From positions 1 to 64,000 of the forward strand of contig CAIRNJ010000103.1 in assembly GCA_903879915.1 (NCBI GenBank): a DNA stretch of 64,000 bases. Direction: 5' to 3'. The stretch is from an uncultured Elusimicrobia bacterium (GTDB lineage: Bacteria > Elusimicrobiota > Elusimicrobia > Elusimicrobiales > UBA9959). A program made the position numbers and the translations under genes. The notes under the pieces are model-generated. The model did no database searches. It was not told the DNA's origin and saw nothing but the letters and a program-made list of their open reading frames with translations. Below, piece after piece: positions 43,062-51,205 of this stretch (position 1 is its first letter; the number at the start of each line of letters is the position of its first letter).

Positions 43062-43907
43062 TCAGAAATCCCGCAGTTTCACTGCCTTCGCCTCCAGGGC
43101 GAAGATGGCTGATTTCGGGGTTTTCTCCCTTACGGAATAAGCCGAGACGGAAGAAAGATTCACTGCCATCAGCTGGAAGAAATCGCGCAGGGCGGTCTCG
43201 TCGGCGCGCAGGATGGCCCGGCGGAACCAGACCAGGTTGCCGGAAGCCACGAATTCGTCGTGCCGCTTCACCAGCTTTTCGAACAGCTCCGGCACCGACG
43301 TCTTGTGCGGCAGCTCTATCTGCGCTCCCACCAGCGGGCACTTGAAACCCTTGCCGGCCTTGCTCAGGAGTTTCGCCGCGAAGAACGTTTTTATGATCTT
43401 GTCGGCGGCGGGTTTAGTGATGCCGGCGCTTTCCGCCAGTTTCTCGGGCGTCCAGACGCCGGAGTCGCTGGACAGGAACTGGTAGCCGATGTAGTTCTCC
43501 GCGCTGGCCGTCAGGATGGCGAGATGCTCCGGCGTCATGTAGAACTTGCGGTCCGCCATCACTTCCTTCAGCGCCTTCTGCGTGGGCGAGAGGGTAAGCA
43601 GGGACGGCTTGTCGCTGATCAGCGGCGTCAGCAGCTCCTCGTAAAATTCTTCGCCGGCCATGGTTTTCAGCCAGGCCTTTACCAGTTCGTTGGCCGTGCC
43701 GCCGGAGCGGACGAGCCGCAGGCCGGCCACGAAAGCGCGGAGGTGCTTGAACAGCGGCAGTATTTTGCCCTGCTCCATCAGCAGGTATTTGCGGTAGCCC
43801 ATGCCCAGCACCTTGGCGCCGCAGTTGTCGTGAAAAAAACGGTAAGCGGTGGGGAAGCCGGCCTCGCGGCGCAGCCTGGTAAGTGTTTCGGAAAAGAGTG
43901 TTGCCAT
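43062..43907 (-). CDS. TIGR02147-type DNA-binding regulator (copy B)
   Basis: 281 residues. The N-terminal helix-turn-helix reads LRREAGFPTAYRFFHDNCGA, then MGYRKYLLMEQGKILPLFKHL, as in the TIGR02147 family. The middle winged helix has LTLSPTQKALKEVMADRKFY and WTPEKLAESAGITKPAADKI. The C-terminal part ends AIFALEAKAVKLRDF. It is about 70% identical by eye to copy C at 49039-49884 and more distant from copy A. A palindrome AAAGTAAATTTTACTTT lies four bases before its start, a likely autoregulatory site. Its targets are probably the surrounding exported genes, though this is not shown. Confidence 0.78.
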   Translation of the reverse strand: MATLFSETLTRLRREAGFPTAYRFFHDNCGAKVLGMGYRKYLLMEQGKILPLFKHLRAFVAGLRLVRSGGTANELVKAWLKTMAGEEFYEELLTPLISDKPSLLTLSPTQKALKEVMADRKFYMTPEHLAILTASAENYIGYQFLSSDSGVWTPEKLAESAGITKPAADKIIKTFFAAKLLSKAGKGFKCPLVGAQIELPHKTSVPELFEKLVKRHDEFVASGNLVWFRRAILRADETALRDFFQLMAVNLSSVSAYSVREKTPKSAIFALEAKAVKLRDF

Positions 43908-43910
43908 AGT

Positions 43911-43927
43911 AAAGTAAATTTTACTTT
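43911..43927. promoter_or_regulatory. Palindromic operator at the start of regulator copy B
   Basis: AAAGTAAATTTTACTTT is a perfect 17-base palindrome about its central base, four bases from the ATG. The related half AATTTTACTTTA occurs at 49894-49905, ten bases before the start of copy C. Confidence 0.6.
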
Positions 43928-44052
43928 AAAGACCGGCCCATTTCAACATCAGGCCCGAACCTGGCCCTTCGAAGCCGGTAAGGCGCCGCAAAACAAGATC
44001 CCGGCGCCTGTAAAAGCGCGCCGGGATGGTCCGTTCCGTAAGCTAAGTCCGG

Positions 44053-44763
44053 TTACGGTTTAGGCTGGCCGGGGGTCAGCGTGAACTTGGTGGCTTTCTT
44101 CCAGAAGTTGCTGGTATTCTCGTTGAGCACCTGGTACTCGAAGGCCATCTTGGAAACGTCCACTTCCGCGTTGATCTCGCCGGTCTGGCAGATGGTCAGG
44201 TTCTCCACCTGTCCGGGCTTCAGCGGGCGCTCGCCTATCACCACGGTCAGCTCGCGGCTGTGGCCCCAGTCCCTTTCGTAGGGGCTGGTGGACAGCAGGT
44301 CCGTGTCGTAGCCGGTTACGCAGCCCTCGAAGTCATAGCGCGGGGTTACCCTGTAGCTGCGGTAGGTGCCGAATTCCTTCATGTTGAACTTTTCGGTACG
44401 GCTGTTCTCCGACCCGGCGGTGAATTGCCATACGCGGCAGTCCTGCTTGGTCCCCTCCCTGTCATATTCGTAAGAGGAAGGCTCGAACACCGGGGGGCAG
44501 GGCTTGTGGTGGGGCTCAGGACCGGGGCCGGGATGATGATGATCCCAGTCCGGGCCGGGGCCGGGATGATGATCTCCGCCGTGGCCCGGGCCGTCAAAGC
44601 CCTTCGGCTGGCTGAGAGGTGTTACAGTAGTGTTATTATCCTGCAGCTTGAAGATCGCGCCGGTGGCGTCCTTGATCCCTTTGCTGAAGTCTACATCCGC
44701 CGCGAACGCGGCCGTTGAGAACGAAAGCACCGCCGCTACCGCCAGTAAGCTTCTGATTTTCAT
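44053..44763 (-). CDS. Exported His-rich island protein with the ENTS-FxKKATKF domain
   Basis: 236 residues. The signal peptide MKIRSLLAVAAVLSFSTAAFA is followed by ADVDFSKGIKDATGAIF. Residues about 50-90 are rich in His, Gly, Pro and Asp (GPGHGGDHHPGPGP, DWDHHHPGPGPEPHHKPC), a likely metal-binding linker. The C-terminal domain matches those at 31416 and 42176: SRELTVVIGERPLKPGQVEN, FEYQVLNENTSNFWKKATKF. GGAGGAG precedes the ATG. It has its own promoter of the palindrome class. Confidence 0.78.
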   Translation of the reverse strand: MKIRSLLAVAAVLSFSTAAFAADVDFSKGIKDATGAIFKLQDNNTTVTPLSQPKGFDGPGHGGDHHPGPGPDWDHHHPGPGPEPHHKPCPPVFEPSSYEYDREGTKQDCRVWQFTAGSENSRTEKFNMKEFGTYRSYRVTPRYDFEGCVTGYDTDLLSTSPYERDWGHSRELTVVIGERPLKPGQVENLTICQTGEINAEVDVSKMAFEYQVLNENTSNFWKKATKFTLTPGQPKP

Positions 44764-44828
44764 TGTATTAACTCCTCCTTTAATTTTCAGGCTGCGCCTT
44801 CGCGGCTAGCCTACGTCTCTATGTTTAT

Positions 44829-44942
44829 AGTTTACGGCAAATCGCGCGCGTTCGTAAGAGGCTATGGACCCGGCGTAAAAGTATTTGGACTTATGTCGTA
44901 TCCGGCGCGCAAAAAGCCGGTTTAGTGCCCTGAAAGGACACT
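44829..44942 (-). promoter_or_regulatory. Island-type promoter with AGTGTCC palindrome (gene at 44763)
   Basis: On the minus strand, the imperfect palindrome AGTGTCCTTTCAGGGCACT (44942-44924) is centred 98 bp before the base preceding the -10. AGCCTC is at 44863-44858 (28 bp) and TAAACT at 44834-44829. AAGTCCAA and GGTCCATA lie 22 bp apart between them. Confidence 0.65.
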
Positions 44943-45040
44943 ACCGCCCCGGCTATTAACGGCTTCCGGCGAGTAAGGCGGATATAGCCTTACTCGCCGG
45001 AACCATGCTGCCTTCGTGCTTCGCGGAGAGCCGTCCCGCG

Positions 45041-47263
45041 CTAGTCCGTCAGCTCGGCGGGGTTGTTGAAGCGGTCGCGCATCTGCTCCACTTCGGCCAC
45101 CGTGCCGTCGAAGCCGGCGTCGCGGTTGTTGAAGAACTGGTAGGTCTGCGTGACGTCGGCCTCGCCCTTCACCCGCTTATCCGTGTGGACATAGACGGCG
45201 GCCGAGACGTTCTTCCGGTCCGCCAACTGCACTACGACCTTCAGGAAATCCTCGTAGCCCAGCCCGCTTTTCGAGTCGCCGGCCGAAACCGCGGCCAGCC
45301 GCTCGGACCGGCCCTTCCAGTCCCCGGCGTTCCTTACGGAGGCCAGGTCCAGGATCACCCGGCTGGCGCCTTCCACCAGCGTGTCTACGAGTTTAAGCGG
45401 GTTGGTGGCGTCCTCAAGCTCGTCATAAGGCAGCATGCCGAGGCGCTTGGCGGCCGCTTTCCTGCTGTAGGTCACCGCGCCGTCCGCGCCCACCTTGAAC
45501 AGGTCGGCCACCTTATCGAGCAGCGTGCCGAAGCCCTCGCGCAGGACGTTGAGGTAGGCCTTCATCACGGCCTCCGCCGGCGCCGCAAGGATCTCGCGCA
45601 CCCCGCCTTCGTTAATAATAAGTTTGAAGCTCATCAGCGCGGACTTGTAAGTCTTGGAGGGCCCCAGCGACGGAGGGCCGAAGGGGTCGGCCGGCTCAGT
45701 GTCGGGCAGTGCCGGGAAGATGGTCCCGGCGGGCAGCGTGCTGGTCTGGTCGGTGCCGTTCCCGTTCATGCCTACGTAGCGCAGCACCCCGTTGGCGTGC
45801 TCCAGCATGCCGCGGGCGGTGGCGTCACCCTGCGTGACGAAGCCTTCGTACTGCTGGTAGATCAGCGCGGCGTCGCCGGCGGCCTTGCCGGCAGCTTCCT
45901 TGTTCACCACATAGACGTTCCGGTTGGAATCGTACTTCATCAGGGTTTTGGCGAAGGGGATGTTCATCGTGCTGCCGCTGGCGGCGCTGGTGCGCTGCTG
46001 CACGTGCAGGGTTTCGCCTTCCCTGCCCGTAGACTGGTAGCGGTTGTAGGCGGTGGTCCGGTTGGAGTCGCGGGTGTGCAGTATCGGCAGCTGCAGGTGC
46101 AGGCTGTCGGTATGGCCGTGGTAGATATTGCTGCCGGAGAAAGAGGGGTTCACTCCCAGCCCCTGGCCTGCCTGCCCGCCGGCGCTGCCCAGATTGCCCA
46201 GCCCTTCGGCCGAGTCGTCGTTCTCGGAGAAACTGTTGAAGCTGAGGCCGAGTTCGATGAACCGCTTCAGGATGCCGAAGTCGCCCCTGAGGAACTTTTC
46301 CAGGTTCTCCATCTGCGCGGCGTCTTTGGGGTCAAGGATGAACTCGAGCAGCAGCTTCTTGCCGGAAAAGCGGGAATGGCCGAAAGAAAGATTGAAGGCC
46401 ACATATTTGTTTATCTCCCGCGCCAGCTGCTGTTTGACCAGCCGGGCCAGGATGTTCTCGCCGCCGGGCAGGCCGATCTCCGACATGGGGAGCTGGATGG
46501 AAGAGACGGAAGCCCCCACGCTGTTGACCTCTACGCGGTCCAGCCGCAGGCGCAGGCGCAGCCGGTTGTCGTCCATGCGGTAAAGCGTGACCGAAGGCTT
46601 CGTTTCGCCCGTCCTGCCGGCTGACAGCGAAACGTTAAGCCCTTCCGCCGCCGGCGTGCCGAAGGAGGAGCTGAAACCCAGGCGCAGCGTGAGCGGGAGC
46701 TTCCAGATCTCGCCGTTGCTCATGGCGGCTATGCGCTCCGCCTTAGCGGGCAGTATGGTCTTGACCTGGTAGAACTTCGCCAGCGTGCCCAGCTCTTTGC
46801 AATAGCGGTCGCTGCCCAGCGGCCTGATCACCTGCGAGCTGCCCTCCAGCAGGCCGGACAGGGTGACCGCCGCTCCGGGCAGGTCGGTCAGGTGCAGCGT
46901 CTCGTTGCCCACGGTGGCCGAGAGGGAAACGCCCACCTCGTCTATCAGCGCCACGTTGGCGCCGGGGAACTTGCGCATATACCGGTTGAACTTGCCGCCA
47001 AGCCCCAGCACGTTGACCAGTTTCCCTTCCTGATTCAGCCTGATCTCCGCGTTCCGGCATATGTCGTCGAATGTGTTTCTTTTGAGGTTTTCCCAGAAAT
47101 TGGCCAGTTCGCTCGAGATGGCCGCCGGGGTGGAGACCGCCGGGGCCGCGGCCGCGCCGGGCTCGGACGGGGGGACCGCCGACTGAAGTTCTCCCAGCGC
47201 GCCCGCCGAGGCGTAGCCCGCGCTCGTAAGCAGCACCGCGCCGGCAATGATAAGGTTTTTCAT
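45041..47263 (-). CDS. Large exported island protein, function unknown
   Basis: 740 residues, the longest protein here. The signal peptide MKNLIIAGAVLLTSAGYASA is followed by GALGELQSAVPPSEPGAAAA and an Ala/Pro linker. The mature region has long stretches of alternating polar and hydrophobic residues: LRLRLRLDRVEVNSVGASVS, NKYVAFNLSFGHSRFSGKKL. This suggests a large beta-rich or amphipathic fold, perhaps surface-bound. A polar central part is rich in Ser, Gly and Asn (GLGNLGSAGGQAGQGLGVN). The C-terminal quarter is helical with ILDLASVRNAGDWKGRS. There is one Cys pair near the N-terminus. No known domain was recognised. Confidence 0.75.
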   Translation of the reverse strand: MKNLIIAGAVLLTSAGYASAGALGELQSAVPPSEPGAAAAPAVSTPAAISSELANFWENLKRNTFDDICRNAEIRLNQEGKLVNVLGLGGKFNRYMRKFPGANVALIDEVGVSLSATVGNETLHLTDLPGAAVTLSGLLEGSSQVIRPLGSDRYCKELGTLAKFYQVKTILPAKAERIAAMSNGEIWKLPLTLRLGFSSSFGTPAAEGLNVSLSAGRTGETKPSVTLYRMDDNRLRLRLRLDRVEVNSVGASVSSIQLPMSEIGLPGGENILARLVKQQLAREINKYVAFNLSFGHSRFSGKKLLLEFILDPKDAAQMENLEKFLRGDFGILKRFIELGLSFNSFSENDDSAEGLGNLGSAGGQAGQGLGVNPSFSGSNIYHGHTDSLHLQLPILHTRDSNRTTAYNRYQSTGREGETLHVQQRTSAASGSTMNIPFAKTLMKYDSNRNVYVVNKEAAGKAAGDAALIYQQYEGFVTQGDATARGMLEHANGVLRYVGMNGNGTDQTSTLPAGTIFPALPDTEPADPFGPPSLGPSKTYKSALMSFKLIINEGGVREILAAPAEAVMKAYLNVLREGFGTLLDKVADLFKVGADGAVTYSRKAAAKRLGMLPYDELEDATNPLKLVDTLVEGASRVILDLASVRNAGDWKGRSERLAAVSAGDSKSGLGYEDFLKVVVQLADRKNVSAAVYVHTDKRVKGEADVTQTYQFFNNRDAGFDGTVAEVEQMRDRFNNPAELTD

Positions 47264-47313
47264 AATTCCCTCATTTGTTCTCGCTATTCTGTTCCGCTAG
47301 CTTCCTTAGATAT

Positions 47314-47427
47314 AGTCTAGGCAAAAAAAGCCGGAGCCATAAGAGGCCTTGTACCCGGCGGTAAAGTATTTGGACTTATGTCGGACCTGGCGTGGAAAGA
47401 GCGGTTTTAGTGTCCTGAAAGGACACT
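47314..47427 (-). promoter_or_regulatory. Island-type promoter with AGTGTCC palindrome (gene at 47263)
   Basis: The perfect palindrome AGTGTCCTTTCAGGACACT (47427-47409 on the minus strand) is centred 98 bp before the base preceding the -10. AAGTCCAA and GGTACAAG are 22 bp apart, GGCCTC is at 47348 (28 bp) and TAGACT at 47319-47314. The palindrome overlaps the last codons of the upstream gene. Confidence 0.7.
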
Positions 47428-48861
47428 ACCGGTATTACGTGGCGCTGCCGTAGCGGCGGCAGCAGCGTTGTAAGTCTGCTGCATCCATACCAGGAATTCA
47501 TCCCAGCTGCTGTCCCGCGATAAGCTCAGGTCCGGATATTTGGTCAGGAACATATTATTCCAGCCGGGCACAGCTTCCTGGATAGGCTTGGAGAAAAGCA
47601 TGGCCATCTTTATGGAAACTCCCGTAGCGTTGGCGAAATCATTGAACTCGGTCTTTTTCATCCCGTACTGGGCAATGACGAGGTCTTTGTTTAAATAGCC
47701 GATAAGTTCACTGCCGGCGGCCTTCACCGCGCTGCTCCGTGACCTTCCGGACACCAGCTTCACAAAATGTCCCAGATCGGCGTAAGTATTGAAAAGCCTC
47801 GTTTTACTGTTCATGGGGCCGAACCTCAGAACATTTTCCACCGCGTATTTTACGGCCGCCGGTTCATTTGCGGCCCGCACGGCGGCCGTCCAGGCGTTGA
47901 GGCGCGCCGGAAGGCCGGCGAAGGCGGCCGCCTTTATGGCCGAGAGCGTATGCCCCATCATCGCGGTGGGCACGGGCGCTCCATACAAAGGGTTAAGTAC
48001 CGTCTCGCCGGAAAAAAACTTTTTGTGTTCATTTACGAACCCGGCCGCTATTTCTTCGTTCGAAGCTTTCGGGGCGTTGACCAGCGCGGTAAGCTTGCTC
48101 TTGTACAGGAACGCGAACCCGTGGTCCGTGTTCTCGGAGCCCACGATGATGTCTGCGTACTCCCGTATTTCGTAGCCCACTTCGGCCATCTGCATCTCGC
48201 AGGCGGCCATTAAAAATATATCCACCTTGCCTATCTCTTTCATCATCTGCCGCAGCTGGGGCGTTTTTATGTAGTTATACGAGACATGGTCGTAGGAAAT
48301 GCCTTTATTCGCGGAGGGCTTCCGCATGACGCCGTCGTCGACGCCGCCGCCGTGGTTATGCAAGACGAGCAGATATCTTTTCGCCGGGAAATTTTTCTTC
48401 GCCCATCGGGCGAACTCCACCACGTTGCGGTAATCGCCCATGTCACGGTTCGCCCAGGAATTATAAACTACGGTATTGGGTTTGTCCGGCGCGCCCTTCT
48501 TTACGAGCATCCTGAAAGCGGCGGAACCTTTTTCGTTCCAGTTCGCGAGCCCCATTTCCACCACTATGTTCACCGCGGCCGTGGTCCCCACCGAGCTTAT
48601 CTGCCCCAGGTCATACGACGTATAAGGCATCAGGTCGTTGTTGCCGTTCATGAAAACCATCACGGTCCATTCTTTGACGCGGGCGGGTGTGATAGCTCCG
48701 GCGCGCGGCACGGGAACAGGCCGGGGCGCCGCGAACTGCGCGGCAGGCGCCTTGTTCAGCCCGAGCTGTTCCGCCGCCGTAGCCGCGGCGCGCAGGTCGG
48801 CCGTGTGCGTCCCGCCGGTCAGCCCCAGTATCATTAGTGCGGTGCGCAGTATTCTTTTCAT
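47407..48861 (-). CDS. Secreted clostripain-family (C11) cysteine protease, copy A
   Basis: 484 residues. The signal peptide MKRILRTALMILGLTGGTHT is followed by ADLRAAATAAEQLGLNKAPA, the shared segment after a short insertion, then an Ala/Pro linker. The catalytic domain starts at KEWTVMVFMNGNNDL and has LLVLHNHGGG (His170), then DIFLMAACEMQMAEV (Cys221), the His/Cys pair of clostripain-like proteases, which usually cut after basic residues. The common DACLM is AACEM here, an unusual change. The last seven codons (GSVLSGH and stop) are built from the palindrome that also lies before the next gene, so the end of this protein may have been altered by that element. Confidence 0.88.
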   Translation of the reverse strand: MKRILRTALMILGLTGGTHTADLRAAATAAEQLGLNKAPAAQFAAPRPVPVPRAGAITPARVKEWTVMVFMNGNNDLMPYTSYDLGQISSVGTTAAVNIVVEMGLANWNEKGSAAFRMLVKKGAPDKPNTVVYNSWANRDMGDYRNVVEFARWAKKNFPAKRYLLVLHNHGGGVDDGVMRKPSANKGISYDHVSYNYIKTPQLRQMMKEIGKVDIFLMAACEMQMAEVGYEIREYADIIVGSENTDHGFAFLYKSKLTALVNAPKASNEEIAAGFVNEHKKFFSGETVLNPLYGAPVPTAMMGHTLSAIKAAAFAGLPARLNAWTAAVRAANEPAAVKYAVENVLRFGPMNSKTRLFNTYADLGHFVKLVSGRSRSSAVKAAGSELIGYLNKDLVIAQYGMKKTEFNDFANATGVSIKMAMLFSKPIQEAVPGWNNMFLTKYPDLSLSRDSSWDEFLVWMQQTYNAAAAATAAPRNTGSVLSGH

Positions 48862-48878
48862 AAGAAGCTCCTGCTTAT

Positions 48879-48992
48879 ATTCTAATGGAGACAGCGCCGC
48901 GCCGTAAGCGGCGTTGGGCCTGGCGGAAAAGTATTTGGACTCAGGTCGGATCCGGCGCGAAAAGAACCGGTTTAGTGTCCCGGGAGGACACT
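48879..48992 (-). promoter_or_regulatory. Island-type promoter with AGTGTCC palindrome (gene at 48861)
   Basis: AGTGTCCTCCCGGGACACT (48992-48974 on the minus strand) is centred 98 bp before the base preceding the -10. GAGTCCAA and GGCCCAAC are 22 bp apart. CGCCGC stands in for GGCCTC at 28 bp. The -10 is TAGAAT at 48884-48879. Confidence 0.65.
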
Positions 48993-49038
48993 ACAGGTAT
49001 TACTTACGTGGAATTTGTCCGGCTCTTGCGCGGGGCTG

Positions 49039-49884
49039 TCAGAAATCCCGCAGTTTTACCGCCCTCGTCTCCATGGCGAACATGGCGGACGCGGGGGTTT
49101 TTTCCCTGACCGAATATGCCGAGGCGGAGGAAAGAGTGACCGACATCAGCTGGAAGAAGTCGCGCAGGGCGTTCTCGTCGGCCCGCAGGATGGCCCGGCG
49201 GAACCAGACCGGCTCGCCGGAGGCCACTAATTCATCGTGCCGCTGCCCCAGCCTTTCGAACAGTTCCGGGCACGATGCCTTGCGTGGAAGCTCTATCTGC
49301 GCCCCGACCAGCGGGCAGCTGTAGCCCTTGCCGGCCCTGCGCAGGATCTTCATTTCAAGAAAACTTTTTATTATCTTGTCGGCGGTGGCTTTAGGGATGC
49401 CGGTGCTTGCCGCCAGCTTTTCCGCGGTCCATACGCCGGAGTCGCTGGAAAGGAACTGGAAGCAGGTATAGCTTTCCGGGAGGGCCGTTATGACGGCGAG
49501 ATGCTCCGCCGTCATATGGAACTTGCGGTCCGCCATCACTTCCTTCAGCGCCTTCTGGGTGGGTGAAAGCGTAACTGCGGGCGGCTTGTCGTTGAGCGCG
49601 GGTTTCACCAGCTCCTCGTAAATATCGTCGCCGGCCAGGGTCTTCAGGCAGGCCGCTACCAGCTCTTTAGCCGGCCCGCCGGCTGAGACAAGCCGCAGGC
49701 CGGTCACGAGAACTTTGAGCTGGTCCAGCTGCGGCAGTATTTCTCCCTCCTCCAGCTGCTGGTACTTGGCGTAGCTCATCCCCAGAACCCTGGCGCCGCC
49801 GTTATCGTGGAAAAAGCGGTAAGCGGTGGTAAAACCGGCTTCGCGGCGCAACCTGGCAAGCGTTTCTGAAAATATGGTTTTCAT
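49039..49884 (-). CDS. TIGR02147-type DNA-binding regulator (copy C)
   Basis: 281 residues, collinear with copy B (43062-43907). The N-terminal helix-turn-helix is LRREAGFTTAYRFFHDNGGA, then MSYAKYQQLEEGEILPQLDQL. The winged helix has VWTAEKLAASTGIPKATADKI. The C-terminal end is AMFAMETRAVKLRDF. It differs from copy B mainly in the helices following the first DNA-binding unit, so the two may recognise similar sites but different signals. It lies 67 bases after the end of the gene at 51130 and may be read with it, or from its own operator half-site at 49894-49905. Confidence 0.78.
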   Translation of the reverse strand: MKTIFSETLARLRREAGFTTAYRFFHDNGGARVLGMSYAKYQQLEEGEILPQLDQLKVLVTGLRLVSAGGPAKELVAACLKTLAGDDIYEELVKPALNDKPPAVTLSPTQKALKEVMADRKFHMTAEHLAVITALPESYTCFQFLSSDSGVWTAEKLAASTGIPKATADKIIKSFLEMKILRRAGKGYSCPLVGAQIELPRKASCPELFERLGQRHDELVASGEPVWFRRAILRADENALRDFFQLMSVTLSSASAYSVREKTPASAMFAMETRAVKLRDF

Positions 49885-49951
49885 GGTCAGGAATTTTACT
49901 TTAATAACTGTCCGGCGGCAATGTCCGGGCCGCGCTCTGTCCGGGCCGCGC

Positions 49952-51130
49952 TCAGGGCAGGGGCTCCCTGTAGTTCGAGGCGTTCACCACCGGCAGTTCC
50001 GGCCCCAGCAGGCCCTTGGCCTGCAAAGTGCCCGGCACCTTGGGGGGGATGGTGGCGTTCAGGTTATACACCAGGTAGGGCACGGTCCACATTTTTACCC
50101 GCTGCTGTTCCGGCACCACGCCGTTTATAGCGATGACCAGGTTGTTGGTGCAGTTGTTCGTGATCGTATTGTAGAATTCGCCCGCCCTGTTCACGGCGGC
50201 CAGATTGAGGCTGCGTATGAGGAGGGCCTTGTTCTGTGCAGGCGAGAGGGTCAGCTGGTAGGGAATTATCCTGGATTTATGGAGCACAACGGCCCGGGTG
50301 ACTATATCTTCCCAGGAGTTCAGCGTCCAGATTATTTCGTACCCGTCGCTGGTCCCGGCCAGAACAGGGTCGTAGGACTGGCCGATGCGCTGGCGTGACT
50401 CCACGCTCAGGACCAGGCCGGACGATTCCCTGCCTTCGGCGTCGGTCAGGCCGCCTTTTTCGAAGGTGAACAGCAGCATGCAATGCCCGGCGATGAACTC
50501 GGGGGCGAAAGGTTTCTGCAGAAAATAGATGTTCTTCACAAGTTCGGGGTTCACCCTGGCGGTGGCCCAGTCGAACTTGTCTTCGACAGGGTGTTCGCCA
50601 TAAAGCCAGCGGGTGTTCTCCACCGAGTACCGGCCGTCCTTGCCGACGGTTATGAGCGGGCGCCTCTGCGAGGGGACGAAATCCGCCTGCGGGGCGTCCG
50701 AGATGGCTCTGGGATAGCGGTCCATGTACCTGACGTTCAGCATTTCGAGGTCGTCCGCCTGGCGGGCCACCGCGCGCACCTGCACGAAAGTCCCGTCGAA
50801 TTCCCGCGCCGCGCACCATTTCTCCTCTTCGCCGTAAAGAACGGGGCCCGCTCTGCAGGCGTCCAGCTTAAGCCTAAAAACGCGGCCGTCCGGCGTTGCC
50901 AGGTACGGCGTACCGCCGCGCAGGAAAAAATTGCCTTTGAGGATATAGCCCACGCCGTAGCTGGTTTGCAGGGCGGACTGCAGCACGGGCTGCGGCGCCG
51001 CCGGCGCCGCGGCGCTTTCTCCGGCGGAACCCCTGAGGCTGTCAAGGGCGGGGCCCGCCGCCGCCGGCATCCGGCCCAGGGTAAGCAGGGCTAAAGCGGC
51101 CGTTATTGAGAGTAGATTCCGGTTTTTCAT
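49952..51130 (-). CDS. Exported DUF4105/Lnb-like protein (copy B)
   Basis: 392 residues from ATG 51130 (AAAGGAAA upstream). The signal peptide NRNLLSITAALALLTLGRMPAAA is followed by GPALDSLRGSAGESAAAPAA. From GVGYILKGNFFLRGGTPYLA onwards it matches copy A at 38944 almost throughout, including the His in GHCMLLFTFE and Cys in NNCTNNL. The copies differ most in the signal peptide and shared segment, so one mature domain has been joined to two leader types. The role is likely in acyl or peptide bond chemistry in the periplasm. It is second gene after the C11 protease at 52612. Confidence 0.75.
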   Translation of the reverse strand: MKNRNLLSITAALALLTLGRMPAAAGPALDSLRGSAGESAAAPAAPQPVLQSALQTSYGVGYILKGNFFLRGGTPYLATPDGRVFRLKLDACRAGPVLYGEEEKWCAAREFDGTFVQVRAVARQADDLEMLNVRYMDRYPRAISDAPQADFVPSQRRPLITVGKDGRYSVENTRWLYGEHPVEDKFDWATARVNPELVKNIYFLQKPFAPEFIAGHCMLLFTFEKGGLTDAEGRESSGLVLSVESRQRIGQSYDPVLAGTSDGYEIIWTLNSWEDIVTRAVVLHKSRIIPYQLTLSPAQNKALLIRSLNLAAVNRAGEFYNTITNNCTNNLVIAINGVVPEQQRVKMWTVPYLVYNLNATIPPKVPGTLQAKGLLGPELPVVNASNYREPLP

Positions 51131-51205
51131 GTTTTTTCCTTTGAGCTGCAAATTTCTTTAGTGTCGTATTCTCAAGACTCCATTTTGTTCGTTTTCGGCG
51201 CCGCT

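Noticed and set aside
45005..46624. A 539-residue open frame on the plus strand
   Set aside because: It is antisense to the exported protein at 45041-47263. Its His/Gly/Val/Arg-rich composition is typical of a shadow frame in GC-rich DNA.
47409..48992. AGTGTCC hairpins considered only as terminators
   Set aside because: They lack a T tract, lie at an exact 98 bp from the next promoter, and one overlaps coding sequence. An operator explains them better, though a dual role is possible.
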